In this document: positions 62,420-64,000 of the stretch, piece after piece
Layout of the letters: every line of letters begins with the position of its first letter
How positions within the stretch are numbered: position 1 is the first letter of the stretch
From: Ichthyophis bannanicus
Lineage: Eukaryota > Chordata > Amphibia > Gymnophiona > Ichthyophiidae
DNA length: 64,000 nucleotides
NCBI GenBank assembly: GCA_033557465.1
Contig: CM066035.1
Span: 896,675,309 to 896,739,308 of the forward strand
Direction: 5' to 3'
Notes under the pieces: model-generated
What the model was told of the DNA's origin: nothing
The model's input: only the letters and a program-made list of their open reading frames with translations
Databases searched by the model: none
Position numbers and translations under genes: made by a program

Positions 62420-63295
62420 CCACCAGCTCTAGTATGCTCAGTCTCCAAGCAGCTGGAGGGAGTCAGTAAGCCAGAGGACAAGGCTTACTGGAGAGACACT
62501 TAGGAAAGTTAGCAAGGGTTTTTTAATTTCTTTCCTTTACTTGGGGATTTGTCATTCATTAAGGAACCTTGGCCCCCAATCAGGCAGACAGGCTTGAGGT
62601 GTGGGCTGGAGAGGAGCCTTCTCGCCCCCCCCCCCCCCAAACGACCTACCACATCTGAAGGAAGGATAAGGCTTCAGGGAAATCAGCAGCAGTCACGGTT
62701 CCTGATCACAATAAGAGTGAGGAGCCGCCGTTGCTTTAATCGCTGCCGGTGGGGCCTGCCCATCCACATTCTTCTGCCTCGCTGCCAAAGCCCGGGGATG
62801 GCTGAGCAAGAGGGCGGGAAGGTGCTTACCATTCGGTTGAGAGGTAGGGCAGGAGACGGAGTGCTGATCGGCAGTGTGAGGAACGTCGGGCAGCGGCAGA
62901 CACGGCGGTGGACCGTGTGGTGAGGTGAGTTGACCATGCAGCTGCTAGCCGTGCTTTGGAGGGAGGCTTGCCACCCCGGAGGGCTTTGGAAATGCTGGTG
63001 CAGGGCAGGCTCTTGATTTTCACGTGCTTTTTGTGCGACGTTGAGGTCTCAGGCCTGTGAAGGGAGACTCAGAGTCTGGCGGTTTGCAGGGCCAGATTGG
63101 AACGTTTGAAAGTGCTGTGAAAAGGCCCTTTTATTTCTTTATTTATCATTCTTGGAAACAAATAGGTTTATATGCAGGAATAGGTGTGTGTGTATGCACA
63201 CGTACACACACACGCACACTCGCACATACGCGCACACACCCTAAAGCATTAACCCTTGTATTTTGTTCAGATTAGCGCTAGAAGAGTCCTGACAC
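62420..63295 (+). other. leader region of DIRS F
   Basis: G+C-rich, with a C-run of about 15 at 62623-62638. I find no protein blocks before the Cys-rich segment at 63297. Confidence 0.35.
63187..63240. repeat. (gt)n/(ca)n microsatellite
   Basis: A gtgtgtgtgtatgcacacg run followed by an imperfect cacacgcacactcgcacata run. Confidence 0.85.
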
Positions 63296-63296
63296 C

Positions 63297-64000
63297 ATGC
63301 TGGCGAGGCCGCAGTGTTTGGTCTGTGGGACCCGGTGAGGAGCGATGTCGGAGGCAGGCGTATGCAGGGGCTGCGCAGTGGAGGACGCCTCTTTGGAACT
63401 GGGAATCCAGGCCAGTATAAACCAGGAACCTTTACCTTCCCGCTCCCAGGAGTCAGGGGAGCTCATGGAGGCAATGCTCAGGGATGGTTCTCCGCTGCCC
63501 CCGGCATTGGACCAGCTGGTTCTTCCTCAGCCCAGGCCCTCCACTTCTGCGGGAGTGCAGGAGGGGGAGGCTGGGGTGGGTTTTCACCAGAATTTGTCTA
63601 ATTGCTGCATAGAGCGTTCTGTCTGAGGCAGTAGGGAACGCAAAGCCAGGGGTCGGCACAGGAGCGTGTGGTAAAGCGAGGGTCTGAGCCCAAGGAGCCG
63701 GGAGAAGCAGCGTTGCTGCTGAAGAGGATGAGGTTGGCGGAAGAGGGAGCTCTATGCTCCCCTCGATCAGAGGCCCTGGAAGGCGAGTCCTCCGACCAGG
63801 AGATGGGGAGGACAAGGAGGAGCTCTAAGAGGGCGAGATTCCAGAGGAGGAACAAGCCAGGATTGTTTGGGTTTTCTGCCGGGAAGAGTTGCTGGCTTTG
63901 ATCGGCGAGTCTCTAAAGGTCCTCAGTATCTCCACGGGTGTCCCAGCAGAGGAGGTGGTGTTGGAGGATCCCTTGATTCAGGCGGTTAGGAAGTCGCAAA
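63297..64000 (+). pseudogene. DIRS F gag-like region, partial
   Basis: MLARPQCLVCGTR at 63297, a TGA, then MSEAGVCRGCAVEDASLELG from 63345 give a C-x2-C ... C-x2-C head like the gag proteins of C, D and E (where the pairs are 12 residues apart). A Glu/Ser/Pro-rich part follows. From about 63848 a frame reads EEEQARIVWVFCREELLALI, GESLKVLSISTGVPAEEVVL and EDPLIQAVRKSQ to the window end, comparable in place to the conserved gag domain of C. At least two frame changes or stops are needed. The family is inferred from position and Cys spacing, not from close sequence likeness. Confidence 0.5.

Larger units (their letters stand above)
62305..64000 (+). mobile_element. DIRS element 'F', left part of a B-like copy
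   Basis: The tip tccctccagtccagtccctt at 62305, with agcatgtcatctttttgatg at 62361, repeats the terminal block of element B at 2042 in the orientation expected for the left end of a plus-strand element. A G+C-rich leader and a gag-like region follow to the window edge. The rest lies outside the window. Confidence 0.55.

Overview
The window reads as repeat-packed vertebrate chromosomal DNA with no recognisable single-copy host gene. The mixture seen here is tyrosine-recombinase retrotransposons of the DIRS group, an L1 with both ORFs, CR1, several L2/CR1-group LINEs, an RTE fragment, hAT, Tc1 and mariner DNA transposons, and tRNA-headed SINEs. That mixture, with DIRS copies this abundant and this long, points to an amphibian with a large genome. 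A caecilian is my best guess, but this is inference from repeat content and not from a marker gene.

Layout. 1-1.0 kb: endonuclease part of an L2-group LINE (minus). 2.0-11.0 kb: DIRS element 'B' (minus), whose RNase H region is split by a near full-length L1 (4074-10065) flanked by a perfect 17-bp target-site duplication. 11.7-25.3 kb: DIRS element 'A' (plus), whose gag is split by one LINE (12.7-14.8 kb) and whose recombinase is split by a LINE pile-up (18.3-24.2 kb). That pile-up is itself interrupted by a CR1. 26.0-28.7 kb: a non-autonomous hAT element with an 8-bp target duplication, a 1.4-kb minisatellite and a giant hairpin. 28.8-31.5 kb: a CR1 split by a second element of the same design. 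31.8-33.2 kb: CR1 (plus). 33.6-44.9 kb: DIRS element 'C' (plus), whose reverse transcriptase is interrupted by a second complete-ended DIRS element 'D' (36.5-42.1 kb). 45.5 kb: mariner-type MITE. 48.7-50.2 kb: decayed Tc1 transposon. 50.6-54.3 kb: L2-group, RTE, CR1 and another LINE fragment. 55.5 kb: SINE. 56.5-58.6 kb: DIRS element 'E' (minus) with an almost intact gag. 58.7 kb: hAT MITE. 59.9-61.0 kb: a two-exon pseudogene of an uncharacterised zinc-binding protein family. 61.5-62.3 kb: LINE remnant. 62.3 kb to the end: left part of a B-like DIRS element 'F'.

How the parts relate. In DIRS elements gag, reverse transcriptase-RNase H and tyrosine recombinase lie in tandem between inverted terminal repeats. 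An internal complementary region near the right end carries the joined left and right tips. All of these parts are visible here, and in C and D each left repeat matches its own right repeat better than the other element's, which proves the nesting. Almost every coding region carries stops or frameshifts, so the autonomous elements in the window look dead. Element boundaries are usually good to a few bases where terminal repeats or target duplications are visible, and to about 50 bases elsewhere. Names of LINE clades rest on remembered motif patterns, not on a database search.
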